Positions 8,415 through 16,615 of a stretch of 64,000 nucleotides of DNA are shown here, piece after piece. The first letter of the stretch is position 1. Every line of letters starts with the position of its first letter. The position numbers and the translations under genes were made by a program. Below the pieces are notes generated by a model. The model made no database searches. It was given only the letters and a program-made list of their open reading frames with translations, and was not told where the DNA came from. Source of the stretch: CAVTWY01 sp963738575 (GTDB lineage Bacteria; Pseudomonadota; Gammaproteobacteria; Burkholderiales; Burkholderiaceae_C); assembly GCA_963738575.1 (NCBI GenBank), contig CAVTWY010000002.1, positions 868,001 to 932,000 of the forward strand. The letters are read 5' to 3'.

Positions 8415-9407
8415 TCAATCCAGCTTCAAGCCCAACTCCACCGCCTTTTTGGGCAGGACTGCCAGCTCTTGCTGGATCACGGCGTTGAATGCCTCGGTCG
8501 TGTTTCCGCTGGTCAGCGACACGCCGCCCAGCTCACCCAAGCGGCGGCGAAACTCGGGCTCAGCCACGATTTGCGCAACCTTCTTGTTCAGAATCGACAC
8601 CACGGCGGGCGGCGTCTTGGCCGGTGCCACCAGGCCGAACCACATGTCAAAGTCAACACCGCCGCGAAGGCCCTGCTCTGTGAGCGTCGGCAGGTCGGCC
8701 CACAGCTCGGAGCGTGTGGCGCGCAGTTGGCCCAGCGCTTTGAGTTTGCCCGCCTGAATCTGCGCGCGAGCGTCGGCCGTGCCGAGCAGTCCCCACCGCA
8801 CCTCACTGGCCAACAAGGCTTGCACCAGGGGTGCACCCCCTTTGTAAGGAACATGGGTGAAGTTGCCGTCAGCCGCGGCATTCACCAGCTCAGACGCCAC
8901 ATGCGAGATACCACCGGCGCCCGTTGACCCATAGGGCAGCCCACCCTTGCCCGCAGCCTTGCCGGCCGCCATGAGGTCTTGCACCGTCTTCCACGGCGAG
9001 TCCAGTGGCACCACCAGCACCAGCGGAGCCAGCATCACACGCGCCACCGGCACCACGTCAGCAGCCGTGAAGCCGGCCTTGCTGTACGTGGTGGGGTTGA
9101 TCGACAACATGCCCGTCAAGCTCATGGCCAGGGTGTAACCATCGGCGGGGCTCTGCAACAGGTTCACCATGCCCAAGTTGCCACTGGCGCCAGGACGGTT
9201 TTCCACGATCACGTTCTGTTTGAAATCCTCCTGCAAGCGCTGGGCCACCAGACGTGCAGAGACGTCAGTCGCACCACCCGCTGGGTACGGCACGATGATG
9301 CGCATGGGTTTATTCGGAAAATCGGCGGTTTGTGCCAGCACTGGCACTGCGGCCATCAGTGCCGAACCGAGCAGGGTGACGCTTGCAAGGCGACGGGTCA
9401 TGGACAT
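8415..9407 (-). CDS. Bug-family (tripartite tricarboxylate) periplasmic receptor
   Basis: A 330-residue periplasmic binding protein. The signal peptide ends near AVPVLAQTA (about residue 26) and is followed by the Bug signature FPNKPMRIIVPYPAGGATD and VENRPGASGNLG. These receptors bind small carboxylates or aromatic/amide ligands and either feed TctAB membrane proteins or act as sensors. No tctAB genes are in the window, so it is an orphan receptor, as in most Burkholderiales Bug loci. It lies 75 bases downstream of the isocitrate-lyase-family gene and so probably closes catabolic module 1, delivering its substrate. Confidence 0.88.
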   Translation of the reverse strand: MSMTRRLASVTLLGSALMAAVPVLAQTADFPNKPMRIIVPYPAGGATDVSARLVAQRLQEDFKQNVIVENRPGASGNLGMVNLLQSPADGYTLAMSLTGMLSINPTTYSKAGFTAADVVPVARVMLAPLVLVVPLDSPWKTVQDLMAAGKAAGKGGLPYGSTGAGGISHVASELVNAAADGNFTHVPYKGGAPLVQALLASEVRWGLLGTADARAQIQAGKLKALGQLRATRSELWADLPTLTEQGLRGGVDFDMWFGLVAPAKTPPAVVSILNKKVAQIVAEPEFRRRLGELGGVSLTSGNTTEAFNAVIQQELAVLPKKAVELGLKLD

Positions 9408-9482
9408 CGTTATTCTCCTGGTGTGGGGTTGTCGCGAAGTTTTCAGTGGATGGGGGACAGGGTGCCGAGGCGCGCTGGCGCT

Positions 9483-10376
9483 TCATGGCCCAAGTTGGGC
9501 GTGCTGCCCAGCTCCGAAACGCGCCTGCTGCTGCTCCAGCTCATGCCAGCCAATCAGATGCTTAAATTCAGCCATCGTGGTGCGTGGACAGGGCAAATGG
9601 TTCAAGGGCTCGCCGCGACGCTGCGCCAATGCGTCAAGATTGGCGCGCATGGCATGCACGATGCTTAACAGGTTCACGATCGGGTAGGTGGCTAAACTAG
9701 CTACCGACTCGATCTGCGCACGGGTCAAATCGGCCATCCAGGTGCCCTCCATCAGTTGCAGCGACAAGGGCTTGCCGCAGGTCTTGCGCAGCTTGACCAA
9801 GTCGGCATGGCAGCTGAACGTGCGAGAAATCGGCTGGATCAGGTCGGCACCGGCCTCGGCATAACGCGCTGCACGCTCCAGCGCTTCGTCAGCATCCATC
9901 ACGTCGGTGCGCGCCACAATCAGCAAACTGGCGTCGCGCCGAGCGTCCACGGCAGCGCGAATCTTGCCCACGGCCTCAGCCATCGAAACGGTGATGGAGG
10001 CCGTCGCTGCAGCGGGGCAGCGCTTGGGGCTAACTTGATCTTCGATAGACAGCGCCGCAACCCCCGCTTTCTCAAAAGCGCGCACGGTGCGCTGGACGTT
10101 GAGCACGTTGCCATAGCCTGTATCAGCATCGGCAAAGATCGGCTTGCTCACCACATTGGCGATGTGGTCGACCACGCTTAAGTTTTCACTCAGCGTGTAG
10201 AGCTCCATGTCGGGCTGACCGAGCAGCGAAGCCGAGATGCCAAAGCCAGTGGTGAACACTCCATCGAAAGCCGACTGGTCCACCAGACGCGCGGACAGTG
10301 CATCCTGGGCCCCGGCGAACCACACCGTGCCACCATCGTTCACGCGCTTCTTCAACCACGCACGTTGTTCATTCAT
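9483..10376 (-). CDS. Isocitrate lyase/PEP mutase-family lyase (module 1)
   Basis: A 297-residue TIM-barrel protein of the ICL/PEP mutase family, which cleaves or decarboxylates 2-hydroxy-dicarboxylates such as 2-methylisocitrate, dimethylmalate or oxaloacetate. The Mg-binding ADADTGYGN lies near residue 85, followed by IEDQVSPKRC and VARTDVMDADEA. The catalytic loop is unusual: the family motif K-[KR]-C-G-H reads KRCPAAAT here, so the cysteine is kept but glycine-histidine is lost. The start overlaps the stop of the LeuD-like gene (ATGA). With the two hydro-lyase genes it suggests hydration of an unsaturated diacid followed by C-C cleavage. The exact substrate is unknown. Confidence 0.85.
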   Translation of the reverse strand: MNEQRAWLKKRVNDGGTVWFAGAQDALSARLVDQSAFDGVFTTGFGISASLLGQPDMELYTLSENLSVVDHIANVVSKPIFADADTGYGNVLNVQRTVRAFEKAGVAALSIEDQVSPKRCPAAATASITVSMAEAVGKIRAAVDARRDASLLIVARTDVMDADEALERAARYAEAGADLIQPISRTFSCHADLVKLRKTCGKPLSLQLMEGTWMADLTRAQIESVASLATYPIVNLLSIVHAMRANLDALAQRRGEPLNHLPCPRTTMAEFKHLIGWHELEQQQARFGAGQHAQLGP

Positions 10377-10901
10377 GAAAGCACTCCTGCGCTGCGCGCC
10401 ATGCGCTGCTTGAGATAGGGGATCAGCCCGCCAGCTGCCAACGTTTGGCGCTCAGCCGCGCCCAGCGGCTGCAACGGCAGGCTGATGGCCCGGCCGAGAT
10501 GACGAACAACAGCCGCAGCCCAGTCCACCTCGATCTCGTCACCGCGATGAACTGCAGCCACGATGCCTGGGCAGGTGATCAACGGAAAGCCCATGCTGAT
10601 CTCGCCACGGAAGAACCCCGGTGAGAAAGACTCGGCCACCACGCCGGCAATGCCGAGGTGGCGCATGGCGCGCATGGCTGGGTAATGCGGATGGCCATAG
10701 CCAAAATTGGCGGCACCCGACCAACAGGTCGCCAGGCTGCACCGTGGCCGCAAAGCATGGCTCCCGGTCGGCCATCGCCAACGCGGCCAGCTCCTTCACG
10801 TCGGTGATCTTGATGTTGCGCACACCGATGATGAGGTCGATGTCGTAGTCGGGCTCGTCAAAGACCCATGCCACGCGGCCCCGCAGGTTGGCCAGGCTCA
10901 T
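10373..10901 (-). pseudogene. LeuD-like hydro-lyase small subunit, frameshifted (module 1)
   Basis: The 5' part (10901 to about 10731) reads MSLANLRGRVAWVFDEPDYD and continues to FAATVQPGDLLVG. The swivel-domain motif then continues only in another frame as NFGYGHPHYPAMRAMRHLG and runs to the end at 10373. Removing one G from the GGG at about 10731-10733 on the coding strand restores a continuous protein of about 175 residues with LVGAANFGYG at the join. It overlaps the LeuC-like gene upstream and the lyase downstream by ATGA, so the operon is otherwise perfectly spaced. Either a young null allele or a sequencing error. The partner role would be the aconitase/isopropylmalate dehydratase small subunit. 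Confidence 0.8.
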
Positions 10902-12190
10902 GTTGGCTCCGCCGCGCTGGCGAGGTAGGGTCGTGGGTCGGCAATGCGCCCTTCGATGGCCGACGCAGCAACCACGGCGGCATTGCACAGGTAGATCTCG
11001 CTGTCGACGCTGCCCATGCGGCCGGGGGTGTTCAGGGTGCCGGTGGAGACCGCGCGCTGGCCATCGGCCATGGTGGCGATGCGCCCGTAGCAGTAGTCGC
11101 ACGTGGGCGAGCTGATGAAAGCGCCCGCCTCGACCAGGCACTCGATCAGCCCTTCCCTTGCGGCTTGCACCATGATCGCTTGTGACGTGGGCACCACGTG
11201 CAACTGGAAGCCCGTCTTGACCTGACGCCCACGCAACACATCGGCCGCGGCGCGCAGGTCTTCGAGCCGACCGCTGGCGCAGGAACCGAGGTAGCCGGAA
11301 TGAACCTCGAGGCCCAAGTGTTCGCTTAGGTCGCGCGTGTTGGCGGGGCTGGGGGGTATCACGATGATGGGCTGCAGCGCCGACACATCCACGGTGACCA
11401 CCCGCTCGTAGACAGCGTCGTCGTCGGGGTACACCGGTGCCAAATCCAGTTTTGAGCGCCCTTGCGTGTAGGCCAGCGTGCGCGCATCGGGCGCGATCAA
11501 CATGGTGTTGGCCCCCAAGAACATTGCCTGGCCACAAACGGTTTGTCGGCCCTCGATGCTCATGGCGTCAATCACGGGCCCGGCCAATTCCACGGCCTTG
11601 AACGCGCAAGACGAAGGCCCCATCACGCGCACCAAATGATGGAACACGTCGCGCGCCATGACGCCAGGCTGAAGCTGCCCCGTGATGATGATCTTGACAG
11701 TGGGCGGCACGGTCATCGCTATCGTGGGCGACACGTAAGCTTCGAGCACACCTTTGCGCGCGCCAAAAGCATACGTGCCAAAAGCACCGAGTTGGCTGAC
11801 GTGACCGTCAAAGTGAACCACAAAGGCACCCGGCGTGGCGTAACCCAGCTCGGCCGACACCTGGTGGCCGATGCCTTTTCGTTCGTGCACGGGCACGCCC
11901 TGCGCCGCGCCCCAGGTGCGCGTGATCCGATGAAGCTCTTCTTCCTTGGGCGTGGCGGCCGGCACCATGTGATCGATGAACAGTACGAAGCGCTCGGGTC
12001 GCTCCACCTGCTTAACGCCGAATTCCTCTCGCGCCTCGCGGAAGAAGACATCGGTGTAGCCTGGAAAGTCGTAGCTGATGACGAAGTCGGGGCGGGCCTC
12101 GATCTCGTCACCTGGCCGCACGAAGGCTCGCCCGCTTGCGCGAGCGAGGATCTTCTCGGTCATGGTTTGGGGAACGCGGGCTTCTATCAT
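10898..12190 (-). CDS. LeuC/aconitase-family hydro-lyase large subunit (module 1)
   Basis: A 430-residue large subunit of the aconitase superfamily, in the homoaconitase/isopropylmalate dehydratase-like branch that also contains dimethylmaleate hydratase. The [4Fe-4S] cysteines are in GYLGSCASGR and SPTCDYCYGR, with the usual one plus CxxC pattern. VLFIDHMVPAATP and the PGRMGSVDSEIYLCN C-terminus also fit. The start is either 12190 (used) or the internal ATG at 12163; neither has a strong ribosome-binding site. It overlaps the small-subunit gene by ATGA and is transcribed away from the IclR gene. It should hydrate or dehydrate a small di- or tricarboxylate; it is not the leucine enzyme by context. 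Confidence 0.85.
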   Translation of the reverse strand: MIEARVPQTMTEKILARASGRAFVRPGDEIEARPDFVISYDFPGYTDVFFREAREEFGVKQVERPERFVLFIDHMVPAATPKEEELHRITRTWGAAQGVPVHERKGIGHQVSAELGYATPGAFVVHFDGHVSQLGAFGTYAFGARKGVLEAYVSPTIAMTVPPTVKIIITGQLQPGVMARDVFHHLVRVMGPSSCAFKAVELAGPVIDAMSIEGRQTVCGQAMFLGANTMLIAPDARTLAYTQGRSKLDLAPVYPDDDAVYERVVTVDVSALQPIIVIPPSPANTRDLSEHLGLEVHSGYLGSCASGRLEDLRAAADVLRGRQVKTGFQLHVVPTSQAIMVQAAREGLIECLVEAGAFISSPTCDYCYGRIATMADGQRAVSTGTLNTPGRMGSVDSEIYLCNAAVVAASAIEGRIADPRPYLASAAEPT

Positions 12191-12206
12191 TTCCACATTG
12201 TGGCAA
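12191..12206. promoter_or_regulatory. IclR operator candidate, copy 1
   Basis: On the minus strand this reads TTGCCACAATGTGGAA, an imperfect palindrome directly before the LeuC-like start. Its first eight bases (TTGCCACA) recur in copy 2, 72 bases away. Two matching sites between a divergent IclR regulator and its neighbour operon suggest regulator binding; this is inference from repetition and position. Confidence 0.5.
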
Positions 12207-12278
12207 CTTTGAACGTCAGCGACAATGAAGCATTGAAAGCCAAGAAGGTATCGCCAAGTTCCTCGCAAACCCGAACGT

Positions 12279-12294
12279 TTGCCACATGGTGGCA
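12279..12294. promoter_or_regulatory. IclR operator candidate, copy 2
   Basis: TTGCCACATGGTGGCA contains the perfect inverted repeat TGCCAC-ATG-GTGGCA and shares TTGCCACA with copy 1. It lies 43 bases before the IclR start, a position suited to autoregulation. Confidence 0.5.
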
Positions 12295-12336
12295 GGCTTG
12301 TGGTCCGTTGTGTTGCTTGTCGACCCAGTGCACCGC

Positions 12337-13122
12337 ATGAGCATCCCAAGCAGCGAGCCCACCGCCCCGAGCGGCACCCAAAGCATTGAGCGCGTGGTCA
12401 ACATGCTGCGCGTGGTGGCGTCGCGCGGCCGCAGCGGCATGCGGTTGGGTGACGTCACGGCCGCCACGGGGCTGCCCAGCTCGACGTGCTTTCGGATGCT
12501 GCAGCGCCTGGAGCTTGAAGGCATGGTTGAGCGAAACCCGGTGACCCGAAAATATGCCCTGGGTCCGCTGCTCTACGAACTGGGCTTGCTGGCACGCCCA
12601 CGCTTTCATTTGGCCCAGCGCTGCGAAGACACGTTGGCCTCGTTGGCCGAGCGCACGCAGGACACGGTCTACCTCAGCGAGCGGCGTGGGCTGGAGGCGG
12701 TGTGCTCGGCGCGCGCCCTGGGCGACTTCCCGATCAAGGCGCTCACCCTGGATGTGGGCATCCGTCGCCCGCTGGGTGTCGGGGCAGGTGGCTTGGCGAT
12801 TCTTTGTGCGATGCCGCCAGCCGAGGCGGACGAGATCATCGAGGCGAATGCTGATCGCTATGCCAAATTGTCGACGCTCAGTGCCGAGCGCGTTCTCGCG
12901 GCTGTGGCCGAGGGGCGAGACCAGGGCTTTGCATTTCTCGAAGCGGCGGTCTACCCGGGCACCTCAGCGATTGGCGTGGCCATCCCCGCGCTGGCGCCAA
13001 CCGCCGCGATCAGCGTGGCGGCCATCTCGTCACGGCTGGACAAAACCAGGCGGTTGCAGGTTGCAGCCGAGTTGCAGCGCCATGCGCAGTTGCTGAGCCG
13101 GTCGCTCGACAACGCTAAGTGA
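12337..13122 (+). CDS. IclR-family transcriptional regulator
   Basis: A 261-residue regulator with an N-terminal winged helix (about residues 16-80, with RLGDVTAATGLPSSTCFRML as its recognition region) and a C-terminal IclR effector domain (about 95-255). It is divergent from the LeuC-like operon of module 1, with two matching palindromes between them, so it most likely controls that module in response to the module's own substrate. IclR proteins may repress or activate. The start at 12337 removes a long unconvincing N-terminal extension that would overlap both candidate operators. Confidence 0.9.
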   Translation: MSIPSSEPTAPSGTQSIERVVNMLRVVASRGRSGMRLGDVTAATGLPSSTCFRMLQRLELEGMVERNPVTRKYALGPLLYELGLLARPRFHLAQRCEDTLASLAERTQDTVYLSERRGLEAVCSARALGDFPIKALTLDVGIRRPLGVGAGGLAILCAMPPAEADEIIEANADRYAKLSTLSAERVLAAVAEGRDQGFAFLEAAVYPGTSAIGVAIPALAPTAAISVAAISSRLDKTRRLQVAAELQRHAQLLSRSLDNAK

Positions 13123-13214
13123 CCTGCAGATGCAGAGGGTCTGACCGCGCGCTCGCTCGATGACGCGAGCGACGGTGCACACGGCGCCTACTACTCCTGC
13201 CGCTGCGGTCAGTC

Positions 13215-14990
13215 CTAGTCCTGATTGTCGTGATCGTCGTGGCCGTGGTGGTGTCTTCGCGACGCGCGACACTCAAAACTCGCGGCTGACTGGATGTCAC
13301 CACTGCCCTTGTAGGTGGCGACGCTCGGGTAGGGGCACAGCGGGCGTGTGCGGTTCGCCGCCCAGTCCGCAGGCAGGTCGGCGTTGAAACCGCCCGCGTT
13401 GCCCGCGCCTCGTGCGCTGGCGATCAAGCTACTCGGTGCTTTGCCCTGCTCTACCCACGCCACCAGCGGTGTGATGAAGTCGGCCTGGTCCGTCGCCGGG
13501 CCGGCCGAGCAATGGCCCATGCCGGGCACGTTGTAGAGGCGCACGAAGTCGTCAGCGCGGCCGCCGCTGTGGCGATCAACACCGCGGTACCAACGCTCGG
13601 TGTCCTTGACGGAAAAAATCTGATCGCTGACGCCGTGATAAACCAGCATTTTTGCGCCGCGCGCACGCACGTCGTTCAAGCGCGTAGCCTGCGGTGGCGT
13701 CATGAATTGCATCGCCGATTCGGTGTACGTCCCATCGGTGGCGAACAGTTGCGCCAGCGTCGCGTCGATGTCAAGGCCGAGCGAGAACGTCGGCGGCACC
13801 GTTGCTACCGGCGGCACCTTGAAGATCTGGCCCACGGCGCCCGAGTCGAGTGCCAGAGGCGCGGTGAATTCCCAAAAAGCGATGCCCGCAGCACCGAACC
13901 CGCTGTCGTACGGAAAGCCGGTGTAGAAGCGCTCGCCATTGCTCGTGGTGGCACCACGGTAGATCGGCTCGATCGCCATTTTTTGCGCCTGCGACAAACA
14001 CGTGCCGTCGCGCGCACCACTGCACGTGGGCACATCGCGCATGAAGTTAAAAGCACGCTGGCAGGCACGCGTGTCCTGAATCATGCCGTCGGTGGCGCCG
14101 TCAAGCGCGTCGCAGCGAGCAAGCACAGCCTTGGAAACGGTCGCGCGTTCGGCCACGGTGTACGCCGTACCCAATCCGGGGGGCGTTGCCGGGTCGGCCC
14201 CGGCTGCCACCACCGTCGCATAGCGCTGCGCGCCAAAGATGTTGGCGAGCGCAGCCAGTGGCAGGTTGTAGCCGGGGGCACCAGCGAGGTAGCCATCGTA
14301 GTCATCGGCATAGCGCGCAGCCGTCACAAGCGTATGGCGCCCGCCGTTGGAACAACCCCCAAAGTAGGAACGGTCCGGCCCCTTGCCGTAGGCCGTGGCA
14401 ATGGTCTGCTTGGCCATCGGCGTCAATTTGCCCACGGCTTGGTAACCGTAGTCCAGCCGCGCCTGGGGGTCTAGGCCGAAGGCTGGCCCGCCCACCGTTG
14501 CGTTGTCGTGGCCGGCATTGCTGGACAGCACCGCAAAGCCTTGCATCAACGCACCCGTGGTTGGCCCTCCACCGAAGGTACCTGCTGCGGTGCTCACCGC
14601 ACCGTCGATGCCACCGTTGCCCTGGTGCCAAAAGCGGCCGTTCCAGGCCAACGGCAGACGCATCTCGAAGCTGATTGCGTAGGCCTTGCCGTCGACAGGA
14701 CTGACACGGTCGAACATGCGGCCAGTGACGCGGCAGTGCGCAGGCACTGGCGTACCAGCCAACATGAGCGTGCCCGCAGCAACGCTTGTCGTCGCCGTGA
14801 TCACGGTGTTGGCGAGCGTGCTGAGCGATCCGGCAAGCGCATCACAGGTACCCAACAAAGCAGCCGGTTTTGCGGCTGTCAATTGCGGCAGGCGGCTGCC
14901 GTGGCGGATGTTATCCGCCAGCGCACTGCTTGTGCCGAGCGCTACGATCATCGCAGCCGATACGGCGAGCGGCTTTGCCTTTGTATTCAT
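13215..14990 (-). CDS. Tannase/feruloyl-esterase family secreted hydrolase
   Basis: A 591-residue alpha/beta hydrolase of the tannase family, which cleaves esters of phenolic acids. A signal peptide runs to about residue 25 (SSALADN). The nucleophile elbow is FGGCSNGGRH, the aspartate region is KMLVYHGVSDQIFS and the histidine is in VPGMGHCSAGP; its neighbouring cysteine matches the family's CS-D-HC disulfide pattern. The lid contains LDGATDGMIQD, a calcium-loop-like segment. The start at 14990 has GGGAGAAG upstream. The C-terminus ends in an odd His/Asp-rich tail (RRHHHGHDDHDNQD). A MarR regulator lies divergently, and released aromatic acids could feed MobA-type pathways. The true substrate is unknown. 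Confidence 0.87.
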   Translation of the reverse strand: MNTKAKPLAVSAAMIVALGTSSALADNIRHGSRLPQLTAAKPAALLGTCDALAGSLSTLANTVITATTSVAAGTLMLAGTPVPAHCRVTGRMFDRVSPVDGKAYAISFEMRLPLAWNGRFWHQGNGGIDGAVSTAAGTFGGGPTTGALMQGFAVLSSNAGHDNATVGGPAFGLDPQARLDYGYQAVGKLTPMAKQTIATAYGKGPDRSYFGGCSNGGRHTLVTAARYADDYDGYLAGAPGYNLPLAALANIFGAQRYATVVAAGADPATPPGLGTAYTVAERATVSKAVLARCDALDGATDGMIQDTRACQRAFNFMRDVPTCSGARDGTCLSQAQKMAIEPIYRGATTSNGERFYTGFPYDSGFGAAGIAFWEFTAPLALDSGAVGQIFKVPPVATVPPTFSLGLDIDATLAQLFATDGTYTESAMQFMTPPQATRLNDVRARGAKMLVYHGVSDQIFSVKDTERWYRGVDRHSGGRADDFVRLYNVPGMGHCSAGPATDQADFITPLVAWVEQGKAPSSLIASARGAGNAGGFNADLPADWAANRTRPLCPYPSVATYKGSGDIQSAASFECRASRRHHHGHDDHDNQD

Positions 14991-15029
14991 GACTTCTCCC
15001 GGGGGTTGCAGGTCGCAGGACACAAACTA

Positions 15030-15048
15030 GTTAATTAGGATACTTAAC
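15030..15048. promoter_or_regulatory. MarR-type operator candidate
   Basis: Inverted repeat GTTAA-N9-TTAAC in an AT-rich stretch of the 140-base gap between the divergent tannase and MarR genes. MarR proteins typically bind such 15-20-bp AT-rich palindromes over their own promoters. Binding is not shown. Confidence 0.45.
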
Positions 15049-15130
15049 CAATCAAGGCTTCAAACAGAGGGTTTTCCCGGTCGCCGGCGATCCCGCAAAA
15101 CCGCGCGCAGCATGCTGACAGAATCGCGCC

Positions 15131-15631
15131 ATGTCCCGCCGCCCCGCTGAACCCGCCAACGACGATCGCACACCGCTGACGCGCATGGCAGAGGCCGGTC
15201 TGCATGGCGTCATCGGCTACCAATTGGCGCAAGCCTCGATCGTGACAACGCAGGTTTTCGAAAGCGCGATTGGTGTGAAGCGGCAACTGCGTCCGGTGGA
15301 GTACACCATGTTGGCGCTGATCCACGCCAACCCGGATGTCACGGCGCGCCAGCTTGCGCGTGGGCTGGCGGTGACACCGCCCAACATCACCGTGTGGATC
15401 GAGCGACTGCAATCGCGCGGCTTGGTGCTGCGCAGCCGCAGCGAAACCGACGCGCGCTTGCAGCACATCCGCGTCACGGCTGAAGGCGCCAAGCTTGCGC
15501 TTGACGCCACGAAACGCCTGCTTGAAGGCGAAGCTGCTGCCCTTGCTTCGCTCAGCGGCGCCGAGCGGGCGATGCTGGTGGAGTTGCTGCACAAGGTCGC
15601 GCTGGCACGCAAGCGCAAAACGTCGAACTGA
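15131..15631 (+). CDS. MarR-family transcriptional regulator
   Basis: A 166-residue winged-helix protein. The recognition region is ARQLARGLAVTPPNITVWIE (about residues 75-95), followed by the wing LVLRSRSETDARLQHIRVT and the closing dimerisation helices, the standard MarR layout. It is divergent from the tannase-family esterase gene. MarR proteins near aromatic-ester genes usually repress them until a phenolic acid or its CoA ester binds, so control of the esterase is the likely role. xthA follows after 17 bases on the same strand and may be co-transcribed. Confidence 0.9.
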   Translation: MSRRPAEPANDDRTPLTRMAEAGLHGVIGYQLAQASIVTTQVFESAIGVKRQLRPVEYTMLALIHANPDVTARQLARGLAVTPPNITVWIERLQSRGLVLRSRSETDARLQHIRVTAEGAKLALDATKRLLEGEAAALASLSGAERAMLVELLHKVALARKRKTSN

Positions 15632-15648
15632 AGTCGAGAACTGCCGCC

Positions 15649-16422
15649 ATGAAACTCGCCACCTGGAACGTCAACTCCCTCACCGTCCGCCTTCCTCAGT
15701 TGCTGGAATGGCTTGCTGCCAACCAACCTGACGTGATGGTGCTGCAAGAAACCAAGATGACGGACGACAAGTTCCCGCAGGCCGACATTCAGGCGGCTGG
15801 CTACCACGTGCATTGGCATGGGCAAAAGACGTACAACGGCGTGGCGCTGCTGTCACGCGCGCCTGCACAGGACGTGGTGCGCAACATCCCCAAGCACCCC
15901 GATGAGGCCGCTCGCGTCATCACGGGCACGGTCGACGGCGTGCGGGTGGTAGGTGCCTATGTGCCCAATGGGCAAGCACCCGACAGCGACAAGTACGCGT
16001 ACAAGATGCAGTGGCTCGATGCGTTTCGCGCCTGGATTGCCGAAGAGGTCATTCGGCATCCTAACCTGGTTTTGATGGGTGACTTCAACATCGCACCCGC
16101 CGACGCCGACGTGCACGACCCCGTCAAATGGAAGGATCAGATTCTTTGCACCGACCGCGAGCGTGCCCAACTGCAACAGCTGTGTGGGTTGGGGTTTGTC
16201 GACACCTTCCGCCTTTTTGACCAACCGCCCAAGAGCTTCTCTTGGTGGGACTACCGCATGCTGGGGTTTCAAAAGGGTCAGGGCTTGCGCATTGACCTGA
16301 TTCTGGCCAGCGACGCCGTGCGCTCGCGGGTCGAGCGCTGCGACATCGACCGAGCGCAACGCAAAAAAGAACGGGCAAGTGACCACGCGCCGGTGGTGAT
16401 GGTGCTCAAACAGGCCTCGTGA
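15649..16422 (+). CDS. xthA: Exodeoxyribonuclease III
   Basis: Apurinic/apyrimidinic endonuclease and 3'-exonuclease used in base-excision repair. The 257-residue protein shows the EEP-fold motifs in order: MKLATWNVNS at the start, LQETKMTD with the Mg-binding glutamate, GAYVPNG, LMGDFNIAPADADVHDP, RIDLILAS and SDHAPVVM with the catalytic aspartate-histidine pair. Length and motif spacing match the Xth family. A strong stem-loop follows at 16456-16491. Confidence 0.95.
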   Translation: MKLATWNVNSLTVRLPQLLEWLAANQPDVMVLQETKMTDDKFPQADIQAAGYHVHWHGQKTYNGVALLSRAPAQDVVRNIPKHPDEAARVITGTVDGVRVVGAYVPNGQAPDSDKYAYKMQWLDAFRAWIAEEVIRHPNLVLMGDFNIAPADADVHDPVKWKDQILCTDRERAQLQQLCGLGFVDTFRLFDQPPKSFSWWDYRMLGFQKGQGLRIDLILASDAVRSRVERCDIDRAQRKKERASDHAPVVMVLKQAS

Positions 16423-16455
16423 ACGCACCGTCTTCGCCGACCGCAGCGACGCTGT

Positions 16456-16491
16456 TCGTGGCAATGGCCTGAAATCGTCAGGCTGCCACGA
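16456..16491 (+). terminator. Stem-loop after xthA
   Basis: The outer stem TCGTGGCA/TGCCACGA (8 bp) encloses an inner stem CCTGA/TCAGG, 34 bases after the xthA stop, followed by a short GTTT. It resembles an intrinsic terminator with a weak U-tract. The rest of the 193-base gap to the next gene holds only a short tandem GGCGGGCC repeat near 16560. Confidence 0.6.
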
Positions 16492-16615
16492 GTTTCACTG
16501 GCAGACCAGTTTCTCTACATTGTCCTGTTTGCGTCAACGTTTGTCTTGATTGCGGGGCCTGGCGGGCCATGGCGGGCCGTATCGTGTGCACACCTCAACC
16601 CCACCGCGTCACACC

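Noticed and set aside
12286..12336. Upstream start for the IclR gene
   Set aside because: Would put coding sequence over candidate operator copy 2 and adds a hydrophobic, non-IclR-like leader.
13141..13212. Nested inverted repeats (CTGACCGC/GCGGTCAG around TCGCTCG/CGAGCGA) between the converging IclR and tannase genes
   Set aside because: Could be a two-way terminator but the outer arms are 56 bases apart and no U-run follows, so I did not list it as a terminator.
13512..14474. 320-codon plus-strand frame
   Set aside because: Antisense to the tannase gene, with no start signal and Arg/His-rich composition typical of a shadow frame.
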